Assembly (NCBI RefSeq): GCF_003752505.1
Contig: NZ_RKHO01000001.1
Location: 310,001 to 374,000 of the forward strand
Reading direction: 5' to 3'
DNA length: 64,000 bases
Origin: Nocardioides aurantiacus
GTDB lineage: Bacteria > Actinomycetota > Actinomycetes > Propionibacteriales > Nocardioidaceae
Of this stretch, positions 7,745 to 16,288 are shown one piece after another. The notes under the pieces were generated by a model. That model was not told where the DNA came from. It saw nothing but the letters and a program-made list of their open reading frames with translations, and did no database searches. The first letter of the stretch is position 1. Each line of letters begins with the position of its first letter. Made by a program: the position numbers and the translations under genes.

Positions 7745-8936
7745 CGCCGAGATCATCCCGATCGGCACCCGCGGCCGCCCCGGTCGCGGCAACGGCGGGG
7801 AGCGCCCGTCGGCCGGCAGCCGTGGCCTCGCCGCCCGCACCCCGCGGCCCCGCGACACCGACCCGGTCGAGGCGCCGTCTCCGGCCGATTCCGTGGCGTC
7901 CGCCGTCGACGGGCCGCCCGCCGCCGACGCGCCGGTCGCGCCCGCGCAGCGCACGCCCGGCCCGACAGAGCCGACCGGGACGACCGGGCCGACCGCGTCC
8001 GACCGCGCCCCGGCCCGCACCGAGCACCGCCTGCCGGGTCCGGCGATCGCGCCGCGCGAGTGGCTGGCCGCGCTCACCCGCACCGCCCAGGAGATGTTCG
8101 GCGAGAGCTGGGAGCCGCGCCTGGCGCAGTTCCTGGCCGTGCTGCGGCGCCGCCTGACCGGCGAGTTCGTGGTCGACGACTTCGGGTTCGACGCCGAGTT
8201 CACCGACCGGTTCCTGCTCAGCGCGCTGCGCCCGGTCGCGCAGAAGTGGTTCCGCATCGAGGTCATCGGCGCCGACAACATCCCCGACGTCGGTGGCGCG
8301 CTCGTGGTCTCCAACCACTCCGGCACGGTCCCGGTCGACGGGATGATGACGGCGGTCACCGTCTTCGACCACACCGGTCGCCACCTCCGCCCGCTCGGGG
8401 CCGACCTGGTCTTCAAGCTCCCGCTGGTGGGCGACCTCGCCCGTCGCGGCGGCGCCACGCTGGCGTGCAACGAGGACGCCGAGCGGATGCTGCGCGAGGG
8501 CGAGCTGGTCGGGGTCTGGCCCGAGGGGTTCAAGGGCATCGGCAAGCCGTTCAGCGAGCGCTACAAGCTGCAGCGGTTCGGTCGCGGCGGCTTCGTGTCG
8601 GCGGCCATCCGGACCGGCGTACCCATCGTGCCGACGTCGGTCGTGGGGGCCGAGGAGATCTATCCCCTCGTCGGCAACGTGCCCTCGCTGGCGCGGCTGC
8701 TGGGCGTGCCCTACCTGCCGATCACGCCACTGTTCCCGCTGCTCGGGCCCCTGGGGCTGATCCCGCTGCCCTCGAAGTGGCTGATCGAGTTCGGCGAGCC
8801 GATCCGCACCGACGAGTACGACGCGGGCGCGGCCGACGACCCGATGCTGGTCTTCAACGTCACCGACCAGGTGCGCGAGTCGATCCAGCAGACGCTCTAC
8901 ACCCTGCTGATGAAGCGGCGCTCGGTCTTCTCCTGA
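7737..8936 (+). CDS. PlsC-type lysophospholipid acyltransferase
   Basis: A 399-aa protein. The first 110 or so residues are a low-complexity Pro/Ala/Thr-rich region; the acyltransferase domain follows. Motif I reads VSNHSGTVPVDGM, an NHx6D variant of the usual NHx4D, and motif III is VWPEGFKGIGKPFSERY, the acceptor-binding region. The family transfers acyl chains to lysophosphatidate or related lipids on the inner face of the membrane. Actinobacterial relatives sit in the same place (Rv0502 in mycobacteria). The ATG has a GGGAGG ribosome binding site within the end of the SDR gene. Confidence 0.85.
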   Translation: MGDAEIIPIGTRGRPGRGNGGERPSAGSRGLAARTPRPRDTDPVEAPSPADSVASAVDGPPAADAPVAPAQRTPGPTEPTGTTGPTASDRAPARTEHRLPGPAIAPREWLAALTRTAQEMFGESWEPRLAQFLAVLRRRLTGEFVVDDFGFDAEFTDRFLLSALRPVAQKWFRIEVIGADNIPDVGGALVVSNHSGTVPVDGMMTAVTVFDHTGRHLRPLGADLVFKLPLVGDLARRGGATLACNEDAERMLREGELVGVWPEGFKGIGKPFSERYKLQRFGRGGFVSAAIRTGVPIVPTSVVGAEEIYPLVGNVPSLARLLGVPYLPITPLFPLLGPLGLIPLPSKWLIEFGEPIRTDEYDAGAADDPMLVFNVTDQVRESIQQTLYTLLMKRRSVFS

Positions 8937-8966
8937 CGCCTCCGCCGGTCCTCCGGCTGAGCACCC

Positions 8967-10169
8967 TCAGGGCAGCAGCCCTCCGGTGACGCCGGTGACG
9001 GTGTCGTCGAGGTCCTCGGTGACCTTCTCGACGCCGTCGAGCGCCGGGCCGACCTCGGGCACCGTGGTGCGCAGCGTGCCGGTCACGCCGGTGACGGTGC
9101 CGGTGACGCCCTCGAGCAGGTCGCGGACAGGGCGGTCGGAGAGCACCTTCGGCGTCTCGGTGCGCGGGGTGATCGTGCTGGCGACCGGACCGTGCTGGTC
9201 GACCTCGACCGGGGGCACCTCGCGCTGCAGCTCCTCGGACGCCCCCACGTCTCCGGCGCTGCGCTGGGCTGCGTCGCGCAGGTCGCGCAGCTCCCCGAGC
9301 CGGAGGTCCTCCATGGCCCGGCGGTCGAGGCCGGCCTGGGCCACGGGACGCGCGAGCAGGGCGTCGACCGTGGCGCGGCCGGCGCCGGCGGCGACCGAGG
9401 TCGGCATCACGAGCTCCTCGCCCTGGCAGCCGGGGCAGAGGTCCTGCGCCCGCAGGTCGAGGTCGGCCAGGGTGTCGGCGGCGTCCACGAGGGCAGCGGC
9501 GACGACGGGCTCGGCGTCCTGCGAGAGCGTGTCGAGCGCCTTCATCTGCGCGGCGGCGAAGCTGCGGACGGCGACGACGTCGGCCTGGTCCTGCTCGGCC
9601 TCGTAGGCGGCGAACAGCCGGGAAGACCCGTCGGCGGCGGACGCGCGGAACGACCGCAGCGCGCCCGTCACGAGGCGGTCGTCGGCGCCCTCGTCCTGCA
9701 GCTCCTGGGCCTCCTGGAGGCGGGTGGCGGCCTGGTCGAGCACGGACCGGCCCTTGCGGGCCTCGCCCACGGCGAGCGTGGTGCCGACCTGCTCGGTGCC
9801 GCGCTTGACCGGGTAGAGCGTCTCGCCCGGCAGGGCGTCGCCCGACGCGGCGGCCAGGCCGGCGGTGCTGCCGACGATGACGAGCGAGGCGGCGACCGCG
9901 CCGACGCGGCGGCGGGCCGGGGTGACGGGCCGCAGCGTCCGGACGACGGCGGTGCGGTCGGGGACCAGCTCGGTCTCGGCGGCGGCCATCAGGCGGGCGC
10001 GGAGGTCGGAGCTGAACCCGGCACGGGGCTGCACGGCCGGGTGCTCGGTGAGCAGCCCGACGGTGCGGACCAGACGGGCCTGGCGTGCGGACTCCTCGGC
10101 CGTGCCGGCGCCGTCGAGGACGCGCTGGAGCTCCTCGGCGGTGCCGCGAGATGAGGAGGTGGGGCTCAT
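8967..10169 (-). CDS. Membrane anti-sigma factor, RsbN-like (DUF5667 type)
   Basis: A 400-aa single-pass membrane protein: a cytoplasmic N-terminal part of about 87 residues, one membrane helix at about 88-108 (VGAVAASLVIVGSTAGLAAA), then GDALPGETLYPVKRGTE, which marks the DUF5667 extracytoplasmic domain, and a long Asp/Thr-rich tail. Its gene follows the ECF sigma gene on the same strand, as rsbN follows bldN in Streptomyces, where RsbN holds BldN inactive. The start at 10169 has AGGACG at good spacing; an in-frame start at 10250 would add 27 residues that do not look like this family. A promoter of its own is predicted just upstream. Confidence 0.8.
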   Translation of the reverse strand: MSPTSSSRGTAEELQRVLDGAGTAEESARQARLVRTVGLLTEHPAVQPRAGFSSDLRARLMAAAETELVPDRTAVVRTLRPVTPARRRVGAVAASLVIVGSTAGLAAASGDALPGETLYPVKRGTEQVGTTLAVGEARKGRSVLDQAATRLQEAQELQDEGADDRLVTGALRSFRASAADGSSRLFAAYEAEQDQADVVAVRSFAAAQMKALDTLSQDAEPVVAAALVDAADTLADLDLRAQDLCPGCQGEELVMPTSVAAGAGRATVDALLARPVAQAGLDRRAMEDLRLGELRDLRDAAQRSAGDVGASEELQREVPPVEVDQHGPVASTITPRTETPKVLSDRPVRDLLEGVTGTVTGVTGTLRTTVPEVGPALDGVEKVTEDLDDTVTGVTGGLLP

Positions 10170-10248
10170 GCGGGTCGTCCTGAACTGCTGGTGGTGGCGT
10201 CCGGGCCACGGCGCAGGGCCGGGCTCGGCGTACATCCTGTCGAGCCCC

Positions 10249-10277
10249 ACAACGACGCGTCGCGCGGCGAAGTTATG
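10249..10277 (-). promoter_or_regulatory. Candidate ECF-type promoter of the anti-sigma gene
   Basis: Read on the minus strand, CATAAC (10272-10277) and CGTTGT (10249-10254) are 17 nt apart, about 80 nt before the anti-sigma start. This resembles the GTAAC/CGTTG pattern I recall for Streptomyces BldN promoters, one of which drives rsbN. Which sigma factor reads it is inference. Confidence 0.4.
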
Positions 10278-10362
10278 GCGCTGGACAAGTTACCGTCCGG
10301 CAACATCCACCCCTCGGACAGCCGGACATTCCGGACGGCGTACGGCGGGGTCGTGGGGGGCC

Positions 10363-11145
10363 TCATCGGAGGTCCTCCGGCAACGCCTTGGCGAGGTTGC
10401 GGACCCCGCGCAGCTGCAGCTGCTTGACCGCCCCGGCGCTGCGACCGAGGACCTCGGCGGTCTCGGCGATCGAGAGCCCCTGCAGGAACCGCATCACCAG
10501 GCAGTCGCGCTGCTCGGTGGGCAGGTCGCCCAGCGCCTCCATCAGCGCCTCGTTCGTGAGCGAGGCGAGCACGGCGCTCTCGGGGCCCTCGGCGGTGCTG
10601 TCGAGGGTGCCCATGTCCTCGGTGGTGTGCTCGAGTCGCGTGCGGCCCGCCTTGTAGTGGTCGGTGGTGAGGTTGCGCGCGATGGTGGTCAGCCAGGCGC
10701 CGAAGTCCTTGCCCTGCCAGCGGAAGGTGCTCATCGCCCGGAGCGCGCGGAAGAAGGTGTCCGAGGTGAGGTCCTCGGCCAGCTGCACCGAGCCGACGCG
10801 GTAGTAGAGGAACCGGAAGACGCCGGAGTGGTAGTGGTCGTAGAGCTGGCCGAACGCCTCGGCGTCGCCGCCGCGGGCGAGCTCGACCAGCGCGATCAGC
10901 CGGGCCTGCTCGGCCTCGTCCTCGGCCGAGGACGCCGCCTGGTCGGCGTCGCCGTGGTCGCCGGGACCGCTGCCGGGCCCGGTGGTGCCCGCCGCGGTGC
11001 TGGACTGCGCCATGAGCAGCCATCCCGCCGGGGTGGTCGCCGGGGGGAGGGCCGGTCCCGCCGGCACCGGCGCGGGGGCGAGCAGCACCTCCAGGACGGC
11101 GCGTCGGAGCGCGTCGAGCCCGCGAAGGACCTCGTCTCGCTCCAT
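10363..11145 (-). CDS. ECF sigma factor with N-terminal extension, BldN-like
   Basis: A 260-aa RNA polymerase sigma factor. Sigma region 2 begins near residue 84 (LVELARGGDAEAFGQLYDHY, then AEDLTSDTFFRAL) and region 4 spans about 200-255 (LPTEQRDCLVMRFLQGLS, then ETAEVLGRSAGAVKQL). The first 83 or so residues are an extension not found in ordinary ECF factors, comparable to the roughly 86-residue pro-sequence that is cleaved from Streptomyces BldN. The start at 11145 has a GGGAG ribosome binding site; a later ATG at 11013 would shorten the extension to about 40 residues. The next gene encodes the probable anti-sigma factor. Gene order around it also matches the bldN locus. Confidence 0.85.
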   Translation of the reverse strand: MERDEVLRGLDALRRAVLEVLLAPAPVPAGPALPPATTPAGWLLMAQSSTAAGTTGPGSGPGDHGDADQAASSAEDEAEQARLIALVELARGGDAEAFGQLYDHYHSGVFRFLYYRVGSVQLAEDLTSDTFFRALRAMSTFRWQGKDFGAWLTTIARNLTTDHYKAGRTRLEHTTEDMGTLDSTAEGPESAVLASLTNEALMEALGDLPTEQRDCLVMRFLQGLSIAETAEVLGRSAGAVKQLQLRGVRNLAKALPEDLR

Positions 11146-11156
11146 GGCACGCTCCC

Positions 11157-11173
11157 ACCGGCGTGACGCCGGT
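11157..11173 (-). promoter_or_regulatory. 5' leader hairpin next to the sigma-gene RBS
   Basis: ACCGGCG and CGCCGGT form a perfect 7-bp stem with a 3-nt loop directly before the GGGAG ribosome binding site of the sigma factor gene. It could modulate ribosome access. Confidence 0.4.
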
Positions 11174-11197
11174 CTCCCCTTGGCTGACCAGTTGGTG

Positions 11198-11227
11198 AGA
11201 CTACGCGTCCGGTGAACGCCTGTGAAC
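11198..11227 (-). promoter_or_regulatory. Possible promoter of the sigma factor gene
   Basis: On the minus strand, GTTCAC (11222-11227) and TAGTCT (11198-11203) are 18 nt apart. A second GTTCAC lies at 11212-11217, exactly 10 nt downstream of the first, making a direct repeat that could bind a regulator across the promoter spacer. Confidence 0.35.
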
Positions 11228-11249
11228 CGAAACGGCCCGGCAGATCTGG

Positions 11250-12188
11250 CTAGAGCACGCGCCGCCGCAGCGCGTTGCCGGCGGCGGCCGTGCCGGCGAC
11301 CGCTCCGGCCACCGCGGCGGTGAAGACGCCGGCGCGCGCGGCCTTGCGTGCGGTGCGGTAGTCGCGGACCCGCCAGCCCTGCGCCTTGGCGTGGTCACGC
11401 AGCCGGGCGTCGGGGTTGATGGCGCAGGGGTCGCCGACCAGGGTCAGCAGCGGGAGGTCGTTGTAGGAGTCGGAGTACGCCGAGCAGCGGGCCAGGTCGA
11501 GGCCGAACCGGTCCGCCAGCTCGCGCACCGCCACCGCCTTGGCCGAGCCGTGCAGCATCTCGCCGACCAGCTCGCCGGTGTAGACGCCGTCGACGTGCTC
11601 GGCCACCGTGCCGAGCGCGCCGGTGAGGCCGAGCCGCCGGGCGATGATGGTCGCGATCTCGATCGGTGCCGCCGTCACCAGCCACACCCGCTGGCCCTCG
11701 TCGAGGTGGAGCTGCGCGAGCGCGCGGGTGCCGGGCCAGATCCGGTGGGCCATCCGCTCGTCGAAGATCTCCTCGCCGAGCGACTCCAGCTCCTCGACGG
11801 TGTGGCCCGCGATGAAGGAGAGCGCCGAGGCGCGGGCGTCGGCGACGTGCTCGGGGTCCTCGACCCCGACGACGCGGAAGTAGACCTGCTTCCAGGCGGC
11901 GCCGAGGATGTCCTTGGTCGTGAAGAACTCGCGGCGGTGCAGGCCCCGGGCGAGGTGGAAGATCGAGGCGCCCTGCATCACGGTGTTGTCGACGTCGAAG
12001 AACGCCGCCGAGGTCTGGTCGGCCTCGATGCTGAGCGCGCTCTCGACCTCGGCGATCGCGGCGGCGGCCTCGCCCGCGAGCTGGGAGCGGCGCTGCAGGT
12101 TGGGCGGTCGCGGCGGGGCCTTGCGGGAGGGGCGGGAGGGGCGTGAGGGCCGCTTGTCGCCGGGGCGGCCGGGCGGCGGAGGGGTCAC
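11250..12188 (-). CDS. HAD-superfamily phosphatase, subfamily IB (SerB-like)
   Basis: A 312-aa HAD hydrolase. The nucleophile motif is [11 protein letters not shown] with Asp65 and Asp67; motif II is VWLVTAAP and the metal-binding motif IV is [13 protein letters not shown]. These place it in the IB group with phosphoserine phosphatase, and it corresponds to mycobacterial SerB1 (Rv0505c). The first 30 residues are Pro/Arg-rich, and the C-terminus has a hydrophobic Ala/Gly segment (about 290-308) that may touch the membrane. The substrate is not proven; many relatives act on lipid phosphates rather than phosphoserine. The GTG start appears leaderless. Confidence 0.83.
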   Translation of the reverse strand: MTPPPPGRPGDKRPSRPSRPSRKAPPRPPNLQRRSQLAGEAAAAIAEVESALSIEADQTSAAFFDVDNTVMQGASIFHLARGLHRREFFTTKDILGAAWKQVYFRVVGVEDPEHVADARASALSFIAGHTVEELESLGEEIFDERMAHRIWPGTRALAQLHLDEGQRVWLVTAAPIEIATIIARRLGLTGALGTVAEHVDGVYTGELVGEMLHGSAKAVAVRELADRFGLDLARCSAYSDSYNDLPLLTLVGDPCAINPDARLRDHAKAQGWRVRDYRTARKAARAGVFTAAVAGAVAGTAAAGNALRRRVL

Positions 12189-12195
12189 GCGGCAC

Positions 12196-12201
12196 AGCCT
12201 A
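12196..12201 (-). promoter_or_regulatory. -10 box for a leaderless HAD-phosphatase mRNA
   Basis: On the minus strand, TAGGCT ends 7 nt before the GTG at 12188, with no ribosome binding site between. The 44-nt gap is shared with the divergent acyl-CoA ligase gene. Confidence 0.4.
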
Positions 12202-12232
12202 GGGGCACCTCGCCGTGTGGGAGACTCCTCCG

Positions 12233-13813
12233 ATGGAGTCCAACGTCGCCGACCTCCTGACCCGGGCGTGCGTCGAGGAACCGGGCAAGACGGCGCTCTC
12301 CGAGGCCGTCACCGGTCGCAGCGTGACCTGGGCCGGTCTCGACGACCTGGTGCAGCGGGTGGTGCAGGGCCTGGCCGACGCCGGCATGGTCGCCGGCTAC
12401 CGCGTGATGATCGCGGCGGGCAACAGCATCGAGTTCGTGGCGGCCTACCTCGGCGTGCTGCGGGCCGGGATGGTCGCGGTGCCGGTCAACCCGCGCAGCG
12501 TCACCGGTGAGCTGGTGCGCGTCCTCGTCGACTCCGGCACCCGGATGGTGGTGGCCGACGCCGCCACCGTCACGACCGTGCGCGCCGCGGTCCGCGGGCT
12601 CGGCGAGGCCATGGCCGCCGCCGGCCAGGAGGCCTCGGCGCGGCCCCGCATCGTCACGGTCGGCACCACGCTGGAGCCGGGGGAGCGCGGCTGGGACCAG
12701 CTGGTCTCCCGCAGCGGTCGGCCCACGCCGGTCCGCCCGGACCCCGAGGGCCTCGCGGTGCTGCTCTACACCAGCGGCACCTCCGGTCGTCCCCGCGCGG
12801 CGATGCTGTCGCACCGCGCGCTGCTGGCCAACGTCGAGCAGGTCGCGGCCGCCGACCCGCCCATGGTCACGGGTCGCGACGTCGTGCTCGGCGTGCTGCC
12901 GCTCTACCACGTCTACGGCCTCAACGCCGTGCTCGGCCAGGTGGTGCGCCAGCACGCCCGGCTGGTGCTCGTCGACGGCTTCGACCCCGAGGGCTCGCTC
13001 GACCTGATCGAGGACGAGGCCGTCTCGGTCGTCCCGGTCGCGCCACCGGTCTTCTCGGCCTGGCTGGCCGTGCCCGGCCTGGAGGAGCGGCTCGGTCCGG
13101 TGCGGCTCGTGCTCAGCGGCTCCGCGCCGCTGGCGCCCGAGGTGACCGAGGCCTTCACCGAGCGCACCACCGTGGAGGTGCACCAGGGCTACGGCCTGAC
13201 CGAGGCCGCGCCCGTGGTCACCTCGACCCTCGGGCAGCCGCTGCGGCCGCGCTCGGTCGGACGTCCGCTCGCGGGCATCGAGGTGCGCCTGGTCGACGAG
13301 GCGGGCCGCACCCCCGAGCACGCCGACGCCGGGCAGATCGAGCTGCGCGGCGCCAACCTGTTCTCCGGCTACTGGCCCGACGGGGCCGGGGGGCCCGACG
13401 CCGAGGGCTGGTGGGCCACCGGCGACGTCGGCTACCTCGACGCCGACGGCCACCTCTACCTCGTCGACCGGGTCAAGGACCTCGTCATCGTCTCGGGCTT
13501 CAACGTCTACCCGGTCGAGGTCGAGGAGGTCGTCGGCGAGCTGGCCGAGGTGGCGCAGGTCGCGGTCGTCGGGGTGCCCGACGCGGCGACCGGCGAGGCC
13601 GTCGTGGCCTACGTCGTGCCGTCGGGCTCGCGGCTCTCGGCCGACGAGCTCCGCGACGTCGTACGCCGCCACTGCGCCGACCGGCTGGCCCGCTTCAAGC
13701 AGCCCACCGTCGTCGAGGTCGTCGACCAGCTGCCCCACACCGCGACCGGCAAGGTGCAGAAGGGTCGGCTCCGCGCCGAGGCCCGCCGCCGCGACCCCGG
13801 GTTGCTGCGGTGA
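12233..13813 (+). CDS. AMP-forming acyl-CoA ligase
   Basis: A 526-aa member of the ANL superfamily, which activates a carboxylic acid with ATP to an acyl-adenylate and then a CoA thioester. The P-loop-like motif [18 protein letters not shown] is at about 176-193, followed by [11 protein letters not shown], the hinge region [19 protein letters not shown] and the C-terminal catalytic Lys in [11 protein letters not shown]. The chain-length preference cannot be read from the sequence; long-chain fatty acid ligases are the nearest type. The ATG at 12233 is preferred to the GTG at 12215. Its stop overlaps the next gene, a glutaredoxin-like protein. Confidence 0.88.
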   Translation: MESNVADLLTRACVEEPGKTALSEAVTGRSVTWAGLDDLVQRVVQGLADAGMVAGYRVMIAAGNSIEFVAAYLGVLRAGMVAVPVNPRSVTGELVRVLVDSGTRMVVADAATVTTVRAAVRGLGEAMAAAGQEASARPRIVTVGTTLEPGERGWDQLVSRSGRPTPVRPDPEGLAVLLYTSGTSGRPRAAMLSHRALLANVEQVAAADPPMVTGRDVVLGVLPLYHVYGLNAVLGQVVRQHARLVLVDGFDPEGSLDLIEDEAVSVVPVAPPVFSAWLAVPGLEERLGPVRLVLSGSAPLAPEVTEAFTERTTVEVHQGYGLTEAAPVVTSTLGQPLRPRSVGRPLAGIEVRLVDEAGRTPEHADAGQIELRGANLFSGYWPDGAGGPDAEGWWATGDVGYLDADGHLYLVDRVKDLVIVSGFNVYPVEVEEVVGELAEVAQVAVVGVPDAATGEAVVAYVVPSGSRLSADELRDVVRRHCADRLARFKQPTVVEVVDQLPHTATGKVQKGRLRAEARRRDPGLLR

Positions 13814-14058
13814 CCGCCCGCGTCACGCTCTACACCCGCGTCGGGTGCCACCTGTGCGAGGAGGCCCGCGTGGTCGTCCAGGCGGTCTGCGACGACCTCG
13901 GCGAGGCCTTCGAGGAGGTCGACGTCGACTCCGCGGTCGAGCTGCAGGAGGCCTACAGCGACCAGGTGCCGGTCACGCTGGTCGACGGCCGGCGCCACGA
14001 CTTCTGGCGCGTCGACGAGCGGCGGCTGCGCACTGCGCTGGCCCGTCCCGCCGGCTGA
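13810..14058 (+). CDS. Glutaredoxin family protein
   Basis: An 82-aa thioredoxin-fold protein with a redox-active CxxC near the N-terminus (LYTRVGCHLCEEAR) and the cis-proline region DQVPVTLVDG. It matches the short glutaredoxin-like proteins (DUF836 group) found next to hemA in mycobacteria (Rv0508) and next to rex in Streptomyces (SCO3321). Its partner is unknown. The GTG start overlaps the ligase TGA, so translation is coupled. It faces the redox regulator gene rex 243 nt downstream. Confidence 0.85.
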   Translation: MTARVTLYTRVGCHLCEEARVVVQAVCDDLGEAFEEVDVDSAVELQEAYSDQVPVTLVDGRRHDFWRVDERRLRTALARPAG

Positions 14059-14072
14059 GCCGAGACCCTCCC

Positions 14073-14129
14073 GGTCAGGTCAGCAGCCAGGTCAGCGGCA
14101 GGTCAGGGGCCGGTCAGGGGCTCGGTCGC
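14073..14129 (+). repeat. Array of 11-12 nt direct repeats (GGTCAG units) upstream of rex
   Basis: GGTCAG occurs at 14073, 14078, 14090, 14101 and 14112, followed by a degenerate GGTCGC at 14124. From 14078 on, the copies are spaced 12, 11, 11 and 12 nt, about one helical turn. The array lies about 85 nt before the predicted rex promoter and looks like a site for a protein binding as tandem dimers. Confidence 0.5.
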
Positions 14130-14214
14130 GCCCGGCGCGACGCACCGGACCCGGGGGTAGGCCCCCGGTGGAGGTGAGCATTCTCACCTGTGCTAGCCCT
14201 GGGCCGTCGCTGGT

Positions 14215-14232
14215 TTGTTCGCGAGTTCACAA
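14215..14232 (+). promoter_or_regulatory. Rex operator at the rex promoter
   Basis: TTGTTCGCGAGTTCACAA matches the Rex consensus TTGTGAA-N4-TTCACAA at 11 of 14 defined bases, with the right half exact. It covers the whole -35 element and most of the spacer, so Rex bound here would block RNA polymerase. Autoregulation of rex is known in Streptomyces. Confidence 0.75.
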
Positions 14233-14243
14233 ACTCCTAGAGT
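14215..14243 (+). promoter_or_regulatory. Promoter of the rex-hem operon
   Basis: TTGTTC (14215-14220) and TAGAGT (14238-14243) are exactly 17 nt apart, a good housekeeping promoter for a high-GC actinobacterium. The predicted transcript starts near 14250, giving a leader of about 50 nt before the rex GTG. Confidence 0.6.
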
Positions 14244-14300
14244 GATCGAGGCCCTCCAGTCCAGGAGGGTCCTCCGACCGGTCTGGAGAGTGTCACCAGC

Positions 14301-14993
14301 GTGAGTGCGACCAGGATCCCCGAGGCGACGGTGGCCCGTCTCCCGGTCTACCTCCGGGCGCTCAACGCGATGAGCGAGGCCGGCACCACGACCTGCTCGA
14401 GCCTCGAGCTCGCGACCGCCGCCGGCGTCAACAGCGCCAAGCTGCGCAAGGACCTCTCGCACCTCGGCTCCTACGGCACCCGCGGGGTCGGCTACGACGT
14501 CGACTACCTGCGCTACCAGATCTCCCGCGAGATCGGGCTGACCCAGGACTGGCCCGTGGTCGTGGTCGGCATCGGCAACCTGGGTCACGCGCTGGCCAAC
14601 TACTCCGGCTTCTCCTCCCGCGGCTTCCGCACCGTCGCGCTCCTCGACGCCGACGGGTCGCGGCAGGGCGAGGTCGTCGCCGGGCTGGAGATCCGCTCCT
14701 TCGACGACCTCGAGGACGTCGTGACCGAGCACGGCGTCGGCATCGGCGTCATCGCCACCCCCGCCGTGGCCGCCCAGGACGTCGCCGACCGCATGGTCGC
14801 GGTCGGCATCCGCAGCATCCTCAACTTCGCGCCGACCATCCTGGCGCTGCCCGAGGGGGTCGACGTACGCCGCGTCGACCTCTCCAGCGAGCTGCAGATC
14901 CTCGCCTACCACGAGCAGCGCAAGGCCTCGGCCGCCTCCGCGCCCGCCATCGTGGTCGAGCAGGTTGCCCGCACGGCCGGAGGTGCCCGATGA
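14301..14993 (+). CDS. rex: Redox-sensing transcriptional repressor Rex
   Basis: A 230-aa repressor that senses the NADH/NAD+ ratio: bound to DNA when NADH is low, released when NADH rises. The N-terminal winged helix (about 1-80) contains the Rex signature NSAKLRKDLSHLGSYGTRGV; the C-terminal Rossmann domain begins with VVVVGIGNLGHALANY at about 86-101. The C-terminal helix swaps between subunits in this family. The GTG at 14301 gives the full domain. Its ATG-overlapping neighbour is hemA, as in the Streptomyces rex-hemACD operon. A second Rex operator upstream of nuoA gives it a target within this window. Confidence 0.96.
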   Translation: MSATRIPEATVARLPVYLRALNAMSEAGTTTCSSLELATAAGVNSAKLRKDLSHLGSYGTRGVGYDVDYLRYQISREIGLTQDWPVVVVGIGNLGHALANYSGFSSRGFRTVALLDADGSRQGEVVAGLEIRSFDDLEDVVTEHGVGIGVIATPAVAAQDVADRMVAVGIRSILNFAPTILALPEGVDVRRVDLSSELQILAYHEQRKASAASAPAIVVEQVARTAGGAR

Positions 14994-16288
14994 GCGTCCT
15001 GGTGGTGGGCCTGTCCCACAAGACCGCCCCCGTCCCGGTGCTCGAGCAGGTCGCGCTCGACGGCGACGGCGTGCAGAAGCTGATCCGCGAGGTCACCGAC
15101 GTCGAGCACGTCCTGGAGGCGACGGTGATCTCGACGTGCAACCGCACCGAGGTCTACGCCGACGTCGACCGCTTCCACGGCAGCGTCGAGGCGATCTCGC
15201 GGATGCTCGGCGAGCGCACCGGCCGCCCGGCCGAGGAGATGCTCGAGCACCTCTACGTCCACTACGACGACGGCGCCGTGAGCCACCTGTTCCACGTCGC
15301 CGCGGGCCTGGACTCGATGGTGCTGGGCGAGAGCCAGATCCTCGGCCAGACCCGGGAGGCGCTGCGCGTGGGCCAGGAGGTCGGCACCGTCGGCCCGTCG
15401 CTCAACGTGCTGTTCCAGCAGGCGCTGCGCGTCGGCAAGCGCTCGCACGCCGAGACCGACATCGACCGCGTCGCGCCGAGCCTGGTCGCCACCGCGCTCG
15501 ACCGGGCCGTGGCCCACGTCGGCCCGCTGGCCGGCAAGCGCGTCCTCGTCGTCGGGGCCGGGTCGATGGCCGGCCTCACCGTCGCCACCGTGACCCGCGC
15601 CGGCGCCGGCTCGGTCACCGTGGCCAACCGGTCGTCCGAGGGCGCGGCGCGCCTGGCCCGGCAGTACGACGCCACGGCGATCTCGCTGGCCGACCTCGGC
15701 GCCTGGACCGCGCCGGTCGACATCGTCGTCTCCTGCACCGGCGCCGCCGGCCAGGTGCTCTCCGCGGACGCGGTCGCCGCGCGGCGCACGGACCCGACCC
15801 GGCCGCTCGCCGTCGTCGACCTGGCGCTGCCCCGCGACGTCGACCCGGCCGTGGCCGACCTGCCCGGCGTCCGCCTGGTCGCGCTCGACACCCTGGCCGC
15901 CGAGCTGGAGGCCAGCCCCGAGGGGGCCGACGTCGACGGCGTGCGCACCATCGTCAGCCAGGAGCTGGCCGCCTTCCTCACCGCCCGCCGCAGCCAGAGC
16001 GTGACGCCCACCGTGGTGGCACTGCGCACGATGGCGACCGGCGTGCTCGAGGGTGAGCTGGCCCGCCTGGCCCACCGCCTGCCCGACCTCGACGACAGCA
16101 CCCGCGCCGAGGTGGAGCGCACCCTGCGCCGCGTGGTGGAGAAGCTCCTCCACCACCCGACGGTGCGGGTCAAGGAGCTGGCCAACGAGTCGGGCGCGGT
16201 GTCCTACGCCGCCGCGCTGGCCGAGCTGTTCGCGCTCGACCCCGAGGCCGTCGAGGCCGTGACCCGGGCGGAGGTGGAGCGCCCGTGA
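14990..16288 (+). CDS. hemA: Glutamyl-tRNA reductase
   Basis: A 432-aa enzyme that reduces glutamyl-tRNA to glutamate-1-semialdehyde with NADPH, the first committed step of tetrapyrrole synthesis by the C5 route. The catalytic Cys is residue 50 in STCNRTEVY, the same number as in E. coli. The NADPH domain starts with RVLVVGAGSMAGLTVA and the C-terminal dimerisation helices carry LRRVVEKLLHHPTVRVKEL. The ATG overlaps the rex TGA. The product is used by HemL, encoded about 5 kb downstream. Confidence 0.96.
   Translation: MSVLVVGLSHKTAPVPVLEQVALDGDGVQKLIREVTDVEHVLEATVISTCNRTEVYADVDRFHGSVEAISRMLGERTGRPAEEMLEHLYVHYDDGAVSHLFHVAAGLDSMVLGESQILGQTREALRVGQEVGTVGPSLNVLFQQALRVGKRSHAETDIDRVAPSLVATALDRAVAHVGPLAGKRVLVVGAGSMAGLTVATVTRAGAGSVTVANRSSEGAARLARQYDATAISLADLGAWTAPVDIVVSCTGAAGQVLSADAVAARRTDPTRPLAVVDLALPRDVDPAVADLPGVRLVALDTLAAELEASPEGADVDGVRTIVSQELAAFLTARRSQSVTPTVVALRTMATGVLEGELARLAHRLPDLDDSTRAEVERTLRRVVEKLLHHPTVRVKELANESGAVSYAAALAELFALDPEAVEAVTRAEVERP

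Noticed and set aside
8937-8966. A terminator between the convergent acyltransferase and anti-sigma genes
   Set aside because: The only stem (GCCGG/CCGGC) is five base pairs, too weak to call.
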